This document shows, in pieces, positions 1 to 7,545 of a DNA stretch of 64,000 nucleotides. Each line of letters begins with the position of its first letter. Position 1 is the first letter of the stretch. Position numbers and translations under genes: made by a program. This DNA comes from Bradyrhizobium iriomotense (GTDB lineage: Bacteria; Pseudomonadota; Alphaproteobacteria; Rhizobiales; Xanthobacteraceae). The stretch spans positions 248,001 through 312,000 of the forward strand of contig NZ_BSOW01000003.1 in the NCBI RefSeq assembly GCF_030160715.1, read 5' to 3'. The notes under the pieces were generated by a model. It had not been told where the DNA came from. It ran no database searches and saw nothing but the letters and a program-made list of their open reading frames with translations.

Positions 1-1
1 T

Positions 2-289
2 CCGGTATCGCCCGTGCTGCCGGGTGCTCCCGTCTATCGGGCCAGATGCGGCGACCTCTGGTTCGACATCGACGGTTCGAATGGCGCTGTGCTGCAAAGA
101 CTGGATCGGTCACGAAGAGCCTATCGCTGGCTCTACAGTGCGCTCCACACGCTCGATTTTCCGATCCTGCTGGCAAATCCGGGCATCCGCAGCGCGTTGA
201 CCGTTAGCCTCTGCGGCCTCGGATTATTGTTCTCGCTCACCGGCATCGTCATCGGCTGGCGCCGCTTGCGTCATTCGTTCAACGGTTGA
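2..289 (+). CDS. PepSY-associated membrane protein, C-terminal end (partial)
   Basis: Only the last 95 or so codons lie in the window; the frame is open to the left edge and ends at a TGA at 287-289. The visible part contains a short PepSY-like strand region (residues resembling W-F-D-I-D, then G-A-V-L), followed by an R-A-Y-R-W-L-Y-x-x-L-H-T-L-D-F segment. It ends with one hydrophobic helix (LTVSLCGLGLLFSLTGIVIG) and a basic tail. The H-x-L-D-F segment plus a final helix with S-L-T-G followed by RR is typical of the C-terminus of PepSY-TM proteins, which are inner-membrane proteins often linked to iron uptake or ferric reduction. The substrate cannot be judged from this fragment. Confidence 0.6.
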   Translation, partial: PVSPVLPGAPVYRARCGDLWFDIDGSNGAVLQRLDRSRRAYRWLYSALHTLDFPILLANPGIRSALTVSLCGLGLLFSLTGIVIGWRRLRHSFNG

Positions 290-421
290 CGCGAGGTCTG
301 CTTCCCGCGGCCATTGGCAGCCGGCCCTAGCGTTTGCAACTTGAAGATGATAAGTTCCTTCGCGCACTGTCGTTCGCAATGATTGGTCGGTCCGTGGATC
401 GGCTGGCTGGGGAGGACGTCG

Positions 422-3274
422 ATGGGGCCGCTGTCAATTGAGCAGGTGCTGGCGGCTGAGGCTGCCGCGATCAACCCGGCGACGCCGGCGCAGCAAACCC
501 GGGATTTGAATGCCGGGGCGACCGAGCAGGCTACGCAACGGCGACTGCACAAAAAGGACGCCGACACGCGTCACGAGGGCGAGGAGACGGCTCAAGATGT
601 CGAGAGCCGAAAGGCCTTCTATCGAGGCCTCAACAAGCTCGATCGCACAGCCTTGTCGCTTTCGGGAGGCGGTATCCGCAGCGCGACCTTCTGCCTTGGC
701 GTGATTCAGGCCCTGGCCGCTTACGACGTCCGTACCGGCGTCGCGCCGCAGCAGGGCGAAGAGCCGCCTACACCGACGCCGGAGAACTCGCTGCTTGGCC
801 GTTTCCATTTCCTCTCGACAGTCTCTGGCGGCGGCTATATCGGCTCGTGGCTTTCAGCCTGGCGGCACCGCGATGATTATCCGACAGTCTGGCGAAATCT
901 GACCGGCCGCCCGGATGGCCCGGATGTCGAACCGCCGCAACTGTCCTGGTTGCGCGCCTACAGCAACTACCTGACCCCCAAGGTCGGTCTCGGATCGGCG
1001 GACACCTGGACCGGTGTCGCCATCTACATCCGCAATCTGGTTCTCAACTGGCTGGTGATCATTCCGCTGGTCTGTCTCGTGCTCCTCGGCCTGAAACTGA
1101 TCGCCGCGACCTTCGTCGGCATTGGCCGCTCCGAGAACGCATGGGTGCCGATCGTGATGGGTCTCGTCGGCGCGGCCTGTCTGATCAGGGCGCAGGCCTT
1201 CACCACCTCGCATCGGCCCACCCGCAGAGAGGCGCCGGGAACGGTGCCTTCGCCGCACAACGTCACGCAAGGCGTTTACCTCAGGAACGATCTGATCTGG
1301 AGCCTGCTGTCTTCGATGCTGGTCGCCATTGCACTCGTGTCACACCCGGGAGTCAAATGGCTCGAAACCACCGGCCTCGAAACCACCGGCAATGCAAAGA
1401 TCATCATCCTTCTGGCTTTGGGCAGCGCGGCGGTCTTTGCGCTGGGCTGGCTGGCAGGTCGTCCAATCCGCGGATCGCGGCGCGATTTTCTGTTCTGGAC
1501 GCTATCCGGTGCTGTGTATGGCCTGCTGGTCGGGTTCGGCGCCATTCTGTTCACATTGCTCGATCCCTATTCGGGCGATGACAAGGACCCGAACAAATTC
1601 AGGTTGCTGCTCCCAATGATCTTCTGCGTGCCTTGGGTCCTGACAGCACAACTCTCGGCAGAGATGACGTTTGTCGGACTGGTGAGTTACGAAAAAGAGT
1701 CCGATAGCGATCGCGAATGGCTGGGACGCAGCGCTGGCTGGATGACCGCGGCCGCGGTCGGTTGGGGCGTGACCGCGGCGCTCTCCATCGCATGCGGCTA
1801 CTACATGCTGAAATACTTCCCCGCGCTCGGCAAGTATCTCACGTCCATCGGTGGCGCGACGGGCATCGCGACCGCGCTGATCGGCAGAAGCAGCAAGACA
1901 TCAGCCGTATCGGATGATGGCGACAAGAGTCTGACCGACCAGATCATGGACTGGGCGCTGGCGCTGGCCGCTCCGGCCTTTGTGGCGATCCTGATCATTC
2001 TCTTGTCGATCCTGCTCGACAAGGCGCTCTTGCGCAGGTCCTTCGTGGAAGCGCTTGAGCTATCCACGTCGGTCTGGCCGATCATCGGCTGGCTCGCGCT
2101 GGGAGCTGCAATTACCGGCGGCATCGGCACCCTTGCGTCGAACTTCGTGAACATCAATCGGTTTTCGTTGCACGCCGTTTATCGCAATCGTCTGGTGCGC
2201 TGCTATCTCGGCGCTTCAAGGCGGAGCAGGATTCCTGACCGCTTCACCGGATTTGACGAGAGCGACAATCCGGCCGCTCACACGCTATGGCCGCCGCAGG
2301 CTGCCGACGACCGAAATACGTTCGGCCTGTTCCACGTGGTCAACATCGCGCTCAACGTCGTCGATACCAAGCGCCTCGCCTGGCAGGAGCGCAAGGCCGA
2401 GTCCTTTACGGTCAGTCCTTTGCACTGCGGCAGCGCTTATAAGGGCTTTCGTCTTTCCAGTGAGTATGGCGGTTCGGACGGATTGACGCTTGGAACGGCA
2501 ATGGCGATTTCCGGTGCGGCGGTGAGCCCGAACATGGGGTACCACTCCTCGCCAACGATCACGCTCCTGCTCGCCTTGTTCAACGTGCGGCTCGGCTGGT
2601 GGCTCGGTAATCCGGGTCCTGAGGGGGAGCAATCTTACAAGACGGAAGGTCCTGCCGTCGCGATCAAGCCGCTGGTCGGCGAAGCCTTCGGTCTCACGAC
2701 GGATGACCGGCCCTATGTCTATCTTTCGGACGGCGGCCATTTCGAAAATCTCGGTCTGTATGAAATGGTCCGACGCCGGTGCCGATTCATCGTCGTGGTG
2801 GATGCCGGTTGCGATCCGGGCTTCACATTCGAGGATCTCGGCAATGCCGTGCGCAAGATCTACATCGATCTTGGCATCCGCATCGATTTCGATTTCCTGG
2901 AATCGATCAGAAATCGCCCGAAAGGCCAGCTTACCGAAGAGCAGCGGCTGGCTATCCCGTATTACAGGATTGGTGTCATCGACTATGAATCGGCCGACGG
3001 CTGGGAAGACGGTTGCGGGAACGGGATCATCCTGTACATCAAGCCAGCCTATCACGGGACGGAAGGGGCCGGCATCGTCAGCTATGCCAACGGCCATCCC
3101 ACTTTCCCGCATGAGACGACCACCGACCAGTGGTTCACGGAATCCCAGTTCGAAAGCTATCGCTCGCTGGGATTGGAGATCACCAACGGCATTCTGCAAG
3201 GCAACATTGCCATGCCGGATGGGCGCACGCTGCAACAGCTCCTCCAGGGCCTGCCCGCCACGACGCGGCCCTGA
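422..3274 (+). CDS. Patatin-like phospholipase with internal membrane domain
   Basis: A 950-residue protein. I chose the ATG at 422 because GGAGGA lies at 411-416, five bases upstream; an in-frame TTG at 383 would add 13 residues without a ribosome site. Patatin features: the oxyanion-hole glycines S-G-G-G-I-R at about 81-86, the nucleophile region S-T-V-S-G-G-G-Y-I-G with Ser135, and the catalytic Asp in S-D-G-G-H-F-E-N-L-G at about residue 770. Between nucleophile and aspartate, roughly residues 200-585 hold nine or ten hydrophobic segments. The active site is therefore assembled from pieces on either side of a multi-pass membrane domain. Family knowledge suggests acyl hydrolase activity on phospholipids at the inner membrane; the substrate is unknown. 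It appears to be a single-gene unit. Confidence 0.75.
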   Translation: MGPLSIEQVLAAEAAAINPATPAQQTRDLNAGATEQATQRRLHKKDADTRHEGEETAQDVESRKAFYRGLNKLDRTALSLSGGGIRSATFCLGVIQALAAYDVRTGVAPQQGEEPPTPTPENSLLGRFHFLSTVSGGGYIGSWLSAWRHRDDYPTVWRNLTGRPDGPDVEPPQLSWLRAYSNYLTPKVGLGSADTWTGVAIYIRNLVLNWLVIIPLVCLVLLGLKLIAATFVGIGRSENAWVPIVMGLVGAACLIRAQAFTTSHRPTRREAPGTVPSPHNVTQGVYLRNDLIWSLLSSMLVAIALVSHPGVKWLETTGLETTGNAKIIILLALGSAAVFALGWLAGRPIRGSRRDFLFWTLSGAVYGLLVGFGAILFTLLDPYSGDDKDPNKFRLLLPMIFCVPWVLTAQLSAEMTFVGLVSYEKESDSDREWLGRSAGWMTAAAVGWGVTAALSIACGYYMLKYFPALGKYLTSIGGATGIATALIGRSSKTSAVSDDGDKSLTDQIMDWALALAAPAFVAILIILLSILLDKALLRRSFVEALELSTSVWPIIGWLALGAAITGGIGTLASNFVNINRFSLHAVYRNRLVRCYLGASRRSRIPDRFTGFDESDNPAAHTLWPPQAADDRNTFGLFHVVNIALNVVDTKRLAWQERKAESFTVSPLHCGSAYKGFRLSSEYGGSDGLTLGTAMAISGAAVSPNMGYHSSPTITLLLALFNVRLGWWLGNPGPEGEQSYKTEGPAVAIKPLVGEAFGLTTDDRPYVYLSDGGHFENLGLYEMVRRRCRFIVVVDAGCDPGFTFEDLGNAVRKIYIDLGIRIDFDFLESIRNRPKGQLTEEQRLAIPYYRIGVIDYESADGWEDGCGNGIILYIKPAYHGTEGAGIVSYANGHPTFPHETTTDQWFTESQFESYRSLGLEITNGILQGNIAMPDGRTLQQLLQGLPATTRP

Positions 3275-3316
3275 TGGGCCGCGCCGGCGGTGAGCTGATG
3301 GCAGGCGTGGGCGCCC

Positions 3317-3971
3317 TTACACCTGCGCCGCCGCGTGGCGACTCTGTCCCTCGGCCCCGATGCTGCCCGACAGCCACTCGCGCGCCAGATTGACGTCGAG
3401 CTGGGAGAGTTGATGGCCGACCGGCAGGACGCGGCCCGCCACCCGCGCGCCTGATGCGGCGAGCGTCTTGGCAAGGCCCTCGACATTGCCGGGCGGAACG
3501 ATCGGATCATGCTGGCCGGAGAGCAGCAGGATCGACTTGCCCGCGAGGTCGGCCCGCGGAGGCTTTGCCAGCGGCGCCATCGCGCGCAGCAGCACGGCGC
3601 CGCCCAAGGCTTGCGGCCGAAGCAGCATCATCGCGGCCGCGATGTTGGCGCCGTTGGAATAGCCGAGCGCTATCGGTGCAGAGATTCCGTATTCCTTGCG
3701 CGTGGCATCGATGAAGTCGGCGAGATCATGCGCGCGACGCACCACGTCGGCCCTCGTCGAACACGCCCTCGGCAAGACGCCGGAAGAAGCGCGGTGCGCC
3801 ACCTTCCAGCACCTGGCCGCGCACCGACAATAGCGCACGATCGGCGGCGACCATGCGGCCGAGCGGGATCAGGTCGTTCTCGTCGCCGCCGGTGCCGTGC
3901 AGGAGCAGCAGCGGCGCGAGATCGCGCCGCGTGCCCTTCTCGAAGCGGTGGATGAAAGAGAGCTTGCTCAT
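3317..3971 (-). pseudogene. Alpha/beta-hydrolase (carboxylesterase/phospholipase family), frameshifted
   Basis: Two overlapping leftward frames together make one esterase of about 217 residues. The first (from ATG 3971, or GTG 3974) carries L-L-L-H-G-T-G-G-D-E-N-D-L and R-G-Q-V-L-E-G-G-A-P-R-F-F-R-R-L, then breaks after F-D-E. The second resumes with A-D-V-V-R-R-A-H-D-L-A-D-F and holds the nucleophile elbow G-Y-S-N-G-A-N, the acid region S-G-Q-H-D-P-I-V-P and the histidine region V-G-H-Q-L. Removing one base from the CCC run at 3751-3753 (GGG on the coding strand) joins them perfectly. The ATG overlaps the TGA of the dioxygenase gene upstream, so the two were co-translated. Either a recent inactivating insertion or a sequencing error explains it. 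The family resembles MhqD, a partner of MhqO-type dioxygenases. Confidence 0.75.
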
Positions 3972-4909
3972 CACGCCACCTGCTCATCGTCCAGCGGAGC
4001 CAGCACGCCTTCGATGTCCTTGCGATGCGCCTCCAGGAAGGGCGGCAGCTTCAAGGCCTCGCCGAGCGTTGCGAGCGGCTCGTCCACGGCAAAGCCGGGA
4101 ATATCGGTCGCGATCTCGAACAGGATGCCGCCGGGCTCGCGGAAATAGATCGAACGGAAGTAGTTGCGGTCCTTCTGCTCGGTCGGATGCATGCCGTGGT
4201 CGCTCACGAGCTTGCGCGCCATCTCCGCTTCAGTGGCATCGTCGGCGGCGCGGAACGCGATATGATGCACGGAGCCGCGACCCATGCGGCCGGGCAGAAA
4301 GCCCTTGGCCTCGTAGATGTCGACGACGCCACCGACGGCGTTCGGCGAACGGTAGCGGCTGATCGAACCTTCGCGGCCGGCGGCCTCGAAGCCGAGCACA
4401 TTGGTCAGGATGGCGCCCGTCCTGGCGGCATCTTCGAGCAGCAGCGTCACGCCGTGAAAGCCGCGGATCGCGTGCTCGGCCGGGATGTCACTGTTGCTCC
4501 AGGCGCGCTCGCTCTCGGCACCGGGCACGCCGACCAACGCGAGGCTCATGCCGTCGGGATCGGTGAAGGACAGCACGCTCTCGCCAAAGCGCTTCTCCAG
4601 CGCCTCGTGGGCGACACCCTTCTCGATGAAGCGATGAGTCCAGTAGCCGATCGAGCGCGCCGGCACTCGGACGGCGGTCTGCTGGGTCTGGCCGACGCCG
4701 CCCCGGCCCGGTGCCGCGTGCTCCCAGGGGAAGAAGGTGAGGATGGTGCCGGGCGTGCCGCTCTCGTCGCCATAATAAAGGTGATAGGTGCCGGGATCGT
4801 CGAAATTCACGGTCTTCTTGACCAGCCGCAAGCCCAGGAGCTCCCTGTAGAACTTCAGGTTCCTCAGCGGGTTACCGGAAATTGCGGTGACGTGGTGAAG
4901 GCCGGCCAT
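3971..4909 (-). CDS. VOC-family ring-cleaving dioxygenase (MhqO-like)
   Basis: A 312-residue protein with two vicinal-oxygen-chelate (glyoxalase-fold) modules, about residues 1-140 and 145-290. Likely metal ligands are visible: the N-terminal G-L-H-H-V-T-A-I, the G-S-V-H-H-I-A-F at the start of the second repeat, and the glutamate in P-G-G-I-L-F-E-I-A-T-D. The start at 4909 begins with M-A-G-L-H-H-V and has GGAGAC just upstream; an ATG at 4936 would add an uncharacteristic leader. Relatives are annotated as ring-cleaving dioxygenases acting on hydroquinone or catechol-type compounds. The gene is followed by an overlapping esterase and faces a divergent LysR gene, the same association seen in mhq-type loci. 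It is intact, unlike both neighbours. Confidence 0.75.
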   Translation of the reverse strand: MAGLHHVTAISGNPLRNLKFYRELLGLRLVKKTVNFDDPGTYHLYYGDESGTPGTILTFFPWEHAAPGRGGVGQTQQTAVRVPARSIGYWTHRFIEKGVAHEALEKRFGESVLSFTDPDGMSLALVGVPGAESERAWSNSDIPAEHAIRGFHGVTLLLEDAARTGAILTNVLGFEAAGREGSISRYRSPNAVGGVVDIYEAKGFLPGRMGRGSVHHIAFRAADDATEAEMARKLVSDHGMHPTEQKDRNYFRSIYFREPGGILFEIATDIPGFAVDEPLATLGEALKLPPFLEAHRKDIEGVLAPLDDEQVA

Positions 4910-5011
4910 AGCTTGTCTCCATGAGGTGTGAGCCATTTGTCGTCATGGCCGAAATATTGTTCTGCCCCTTTCCAAAGACAATCTCGCCTTTCATGGCGTC
5001 ACTGTCTATGA

Positions 5012-5023
5012 ATTGGAAACAAT
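5012..5023. promoter_or_regulatory. Candidate LysR operator in divergent promoter
   Basis: The 130-bp gap between the divergent dioxygenase and LysR genes contains ATTG-GAAA-CAAT, a 4-bp-arm dyad ending 16 bases before the LysR start codon. LysR regulators usually bind short interrupted dyads near their own start in a divergent promoter. The position fits, but the dyad is short and could be chance. Confidence 0.3.
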
Positions 5024-5039
5024 CGAATAGGGTGCCGGA

Positions 5040-5925
5040 ATGGACAAGCTGGCAAGCCTGCGGGCCTTCGCAAAGGTGGTCGAGCTCGGCAGCTTTTCCG
5101 AAGCGGGCCGGGCGCTGCGGTTATCGCGGTCCGCGGTCAGCAAATATGTCGGTGAGCTCGAGGACGAACTCGGCGTGCAGCTTTTGAACCGCACCACGCG
5201 CCGCGTCAGCCCGACCGAAAATGGGCAGGCCTATTTCGAGCGCGTGCTCGGCATCATCGGCGAGCTCGAGGCGGCGGACCAGGCCGTCACCCAGTCGCAG
5301 GTCGCACCGCGCGGATTGCTGCGAGTCAATGCGCCGATGTCGTTCGGCGCGCTGCGGCTTGGGCCGGCGATCGCCGAGTTCATGCAGCGCTATCCCGAGC
5401 TTCGCATCCAGCTCGTGCTGAGCGACGAGAATGTCGATCCGCTCCAGGACGGTCTCGACGTCACCTTGCGGATTTGTCGATCTGGAATCCTCAAGCCTGA
5501 TCGCGCGCAAGATCATGCCGATCGCCCGAGCGATCTGCGCCTCGCCCGATTACCTCCAGAGGCATGGCGTGCCAGCGCACCCCAACGATTTGCGCGATCA
5601 CAATTGCCTCACTTACGGATTCCTCTCCACCGGCAACCAGTGGAAGTTGTCGGGCAAGGACGGCGATCACTGGATCCAGCCGTCCTGGACGCTCTGCGTC
5701 AACAATGCCGAAGTGCTGCGCGATGCCGCCGTGGCCGGGCGGGGGATCGCCTTGCTTCCGGTCTTCATCGGCGAGGATGCATTGCAGACGGGGCGCCTGC
5801 GGACTTGTCTCGATGACTATCATGCGCCGCCGCTGACGCTCTACGCGCTCTATCCGCCGACACGCCATCTCGCACTCAAGGTGCGTCTGTTCATCGATTT
5901 TCTGGTGGAACGGTTCGAGGGGTGA
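5040..5925 (+). pseudogene. LysR-family transcriptional regulator, frameshifted
   Basis: The N-terminal frame from ATG 5040 encodes a standard LysR winged helix (M-D-K-L-A-S-L-R-A-F-A-K-V-V-E-L-G-S-F-S-E-A, then S-R-S-A-V-S-K-Y-V) and the first part of the effector domain as far as D-G-L-D-V-T-L-R-I. It then runs into an unrelated frame. The proper continuation, D-L-E-S-S-S-L-I-A-R-K-I, followed by C-A-S-P-D-Y-L and P-S-W-T-L-C-V-N-N-A-E-V-L-R, is in the +1 frame to 5925. Removing one T from the TTT run at 5473-5475 restores a 294-residue protein, normal for the family. It sits divergently from the dioxygenase/esterase pair and should be their regulator. A sequencing error remains possible. 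Confidence 0.75.
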
Positions 5926-6057
5926 TTATGCCGGACGGGTTTCGGTGCAACGCAGCAGGCGATGGCGCGTAGCAGAGCAGCGGGGTGCGCTAACCTTCGC
6001 TTAGTGAGTGCGGACCTTGCCCGCGCTTGGAGTCCGTCAGAAAGTGCGCCCCGTTGA

Positions 6058-6076
6058 CGCCGGCTACACGCCGGCG
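6058..6076 (-). terminator. GC-rich hairpin at end of small leftward gene
   Basis: The arms CGCCGGC (6058-6064) and GCCGGCG (6070-6076) are perfect inverted copies around a 5-base loop. The hairpin overlaps the stop codon of the small leftward ORF at 6064-6150. There is no obvious run of U after the stem in either direction, so a Rho-independent terminator is only a weak call. Confidence 0.3.
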
Positions 6077-6150
6077 AGCAGGACGATCGCGGCCATGAGC
6101 ATCGTAATGCCGAGAGCCGGGAAGACGAGTGATATGGTTTCGTTGCTCAT
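6064..6150 (-). CDS. Small hydrophobic membrane peptide, 28 residues
   Basis: A 28-codon frame with an ATG start and a TAG stop. It encodes a short polar head (M-S-N-E-T) followed by one continuous hydrophobic stretch of about 22 residues rich in L, I, V, A, M and G, with no charged residue after position 4. That is a single transmembrane helix, resembling the tiny conserved membrane peptides seen in Bradyrhizobium. The ribosome site is weak (AG-rich bases about 10 upstream). It sits alone in the 410-bp gap between the LysR relic and the FixJ-like gene. The rest of that gap (5926-6057 and 6151-6335) shows no other gene. Function unknown. Confidence 0.4.
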   Translation of the reverse strand: MSNETISLVFPALGITMLMAAIVLLAGV

Positions 6151-6335
6151 GCTACTAACTTACTGAATTCATTTCGCTTCGCTAGCTATACGATGGCATC
6201 GTCGAGCGCACCGAATGGTTTCAGTCTATTCACCGGAAGGTCGGGGATGGATAGCCATGCGGGCTGATCGGGCGCTTCCCTCGTCTTGGGGCGCCCGCTA
6301 CACTCCTCGGTCCAAGCACGTGTCAAGGTGCGCTT

Positions 6336-6998
6336 GTGGCGGAGCCTGAGGACAAGGATCAACCCGCGACAGTGGTCGTGATCGACGACGATCCGAGCAT
6401 AAGGCAATCGCTCGGGAATCTGCTGCGGTCAGCGGGGTTCCGGGTCAGCCTGATGGGTTCGGTCAGCGAGTTTCTGGATGCGGGGCCGCCGGAAGGACCG
6501 ACCTGCCTGGTGCTCGATGTCCGTCTTCCGGGACAGAGCGGACTGGAACTGCAGCGCGAGCTCGGCACCGGCAAGCGGCAGTTGCCGATCATCTTCATCA
6601 CCGGCCATGCCGATATCCCGATGTCCGTTCAAGCGATGAAGGGCGGCGCAATCGAATTCCTGACAAAGCCATTTCGCGAGCAGGATCTGCTCGATGCGAT
6701 TCAGCTTGGCCATGCCCGCGACCGGGCATGGCTCGAGCAGGAGAAGATCGCTGCCGAGCTGAAGGCACGCTTCGAAACGTTGACGCCGCGGGAGCGCGAG
6801 GTCATGGCGCTGGTGGTGAGCGGCCGGCTGAACAAGCAGATCGCGGCGGAGCTTGGCCTCAGCGAGATCACCGTCAAGGTTCATCGCGGCCAGGTGATGC
6901 GAAAGATGCATGCGAGGTCGCTGCCCGAGTTGTCGCGCATGGCCGACCGGGTTTTTCTCGCGCTGGGAAAATCGAACGGCAGCGGCAAGGTGGCCTGA
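6336..6998 (+). CDS. FixJ-family two-component response regulator
   Basis: A 220-residue protein with a GTG start preceded by an AAGGTG-like site. The receiver domain spans residues 10-125. It has the acidic pocket I-D-D-D, phospho-acceptor Asp61 in L-V-L-D-V-R-L-P-G, Thr89 in F-I-T-G-H-A-D, and Lys111 in F-L-T-K-P-F. A LuxR-type helix-turn-helix follows (L-T-P-R-E-R-E-V-M ... N-K-Q-I-A-A-E-L-G-L-S-E-I-T-V-K-V-H-R). The V-H-R-G-Q-V-M-R-K-M ending is characteristic of FixJ/NodW-type regulators. No histidine kinase lies beside it, so its partner is elsewhere. A single-domain regulator is encoded convergently three bases downstream. Confidence 0.85.
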   Translation: MAEPEDKDQPATVVVIDDDPSIRQSLGNLLRSAGFRVSLMGSVSEFLDAGPPEGPTCLVLDVRLPGQSGLELQRELGTGKRQLPIIFITGHADIPMSVQAMKGGAIEFLTKPFREQDLLDAIQLGHARDRAWLEQEKIAAELKARFETLTPREREVMALVVSGRLNKQIAAELGLSEITVKVHRGQVMRKMHARSLPELSRMADRVFLALGKSNGSGKVA

Positions 6999-7001
6999 CG
7001 G

Positions 7002-7388
7002 TTACCGGCCTGCCGAAGCCAGGGCGTTACGAATGGCGCTCAGCAGCTCATCTTCGTTGAACGGCTTGGTGAGCAGGCAATGCACGCCAGTCTGCTGTGC
7101 GCGAGCCCGGACATGGTCGCTCGGATAGGCGGTTATGACGATCGTGGGGATCGAGTTTCCCTGGCCGAGCAGCGTCTGGTGCAGATCAAGTCCGCTCATT
7201 TTCGGCATATTGGCGTCGACGACCAAGCAACCAATCTGATCCATCTTCGCGGAGCGCAGAAACTCCTCCGCCGATGCAAAGACCTCCGCAGAAACACCAA
7301 TGGAGCGCAGCAGCCCGCCAACTGCGGTACGAACCGAGTTGTCGTCGTCTACGATCGCAACGAGTCGTCCTGCATGTTGTATTTGCAC
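7002..7388 (-). CDS. Single-domain response regulator (CheY-like receiver)
   Basis: A 128-residue receiver-only protein. I placed the start at GTG 7388 because the conserved first strand (L-V-A-I-V-D-D-D) begins nine residues later; the frame is open to 7469, but that extension has no family character. Asp58 in L-V-V-D-A-N-M-P is the phospho-acceptor. The T-A-Y motif and the lysine in L-T-K-P-F-N-E-D-E-L complete the active site. With no output domain it probably acts through protein contacts or a phosphorelay. It ends three bases from the FixJ-like gene, a convergent arrangement, so the two may belong to one signalling circuit without sharing a promoter. Confidence 0.8.
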   Translation of the reverse strand: MQIQHAGRLVAIVDDDNSVRTAVGGLLRSIGVSAEVFASAEEFLRSAKMDQIGCLVVDANMPKMSGLDLHQTLLGQGNSIPTIVITAYPSDHVRARAQQTGVHCLLTKPFNEDELLSAIRNALASAGR

Positions 7389-7482
7389 GATCCGTAATCC
7401 CGAGAACGGGCAATCGCGAAACGACAGTGATGATCCCGCATAAGACCGTTGGCGAGAGCTTAGGTCCAACGGTAAACCGCGG

Positions 7483-7504
7483 CGAGTATACTAGTGTATA
7501 CTCG
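7483..7504. promoter_or_regulatory. Perfect 9-bp-arm inverted repeat upstream of receiver gene
   Basis: The arms CGAGTATAC (7483-7491) and GTATACTCG (7496-7504) are exact inverted copies around TAGT. The dyad lies about 95 bases upstream of the single-domain regulator's start and about 40 bases after the hydrolase gene's stop. It is AT-rich compared with its surroundings and lacks a U-tract, so an operator is more likely than a terminator. The binding protein is unknown. Confidence 0.4.
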
Positions 7505-7545
7505 GCCGCCGCCAGCTTGCCAGCGCTACGCAAGCGCAGGAATCG

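Noticed and set aside
6336..7388. Symbiotic FixL-FixJ pair
   Set aside because: No FixL kinase is adjacent, the second gene is a lone receiver, and no fix or nif genes occur in the window.
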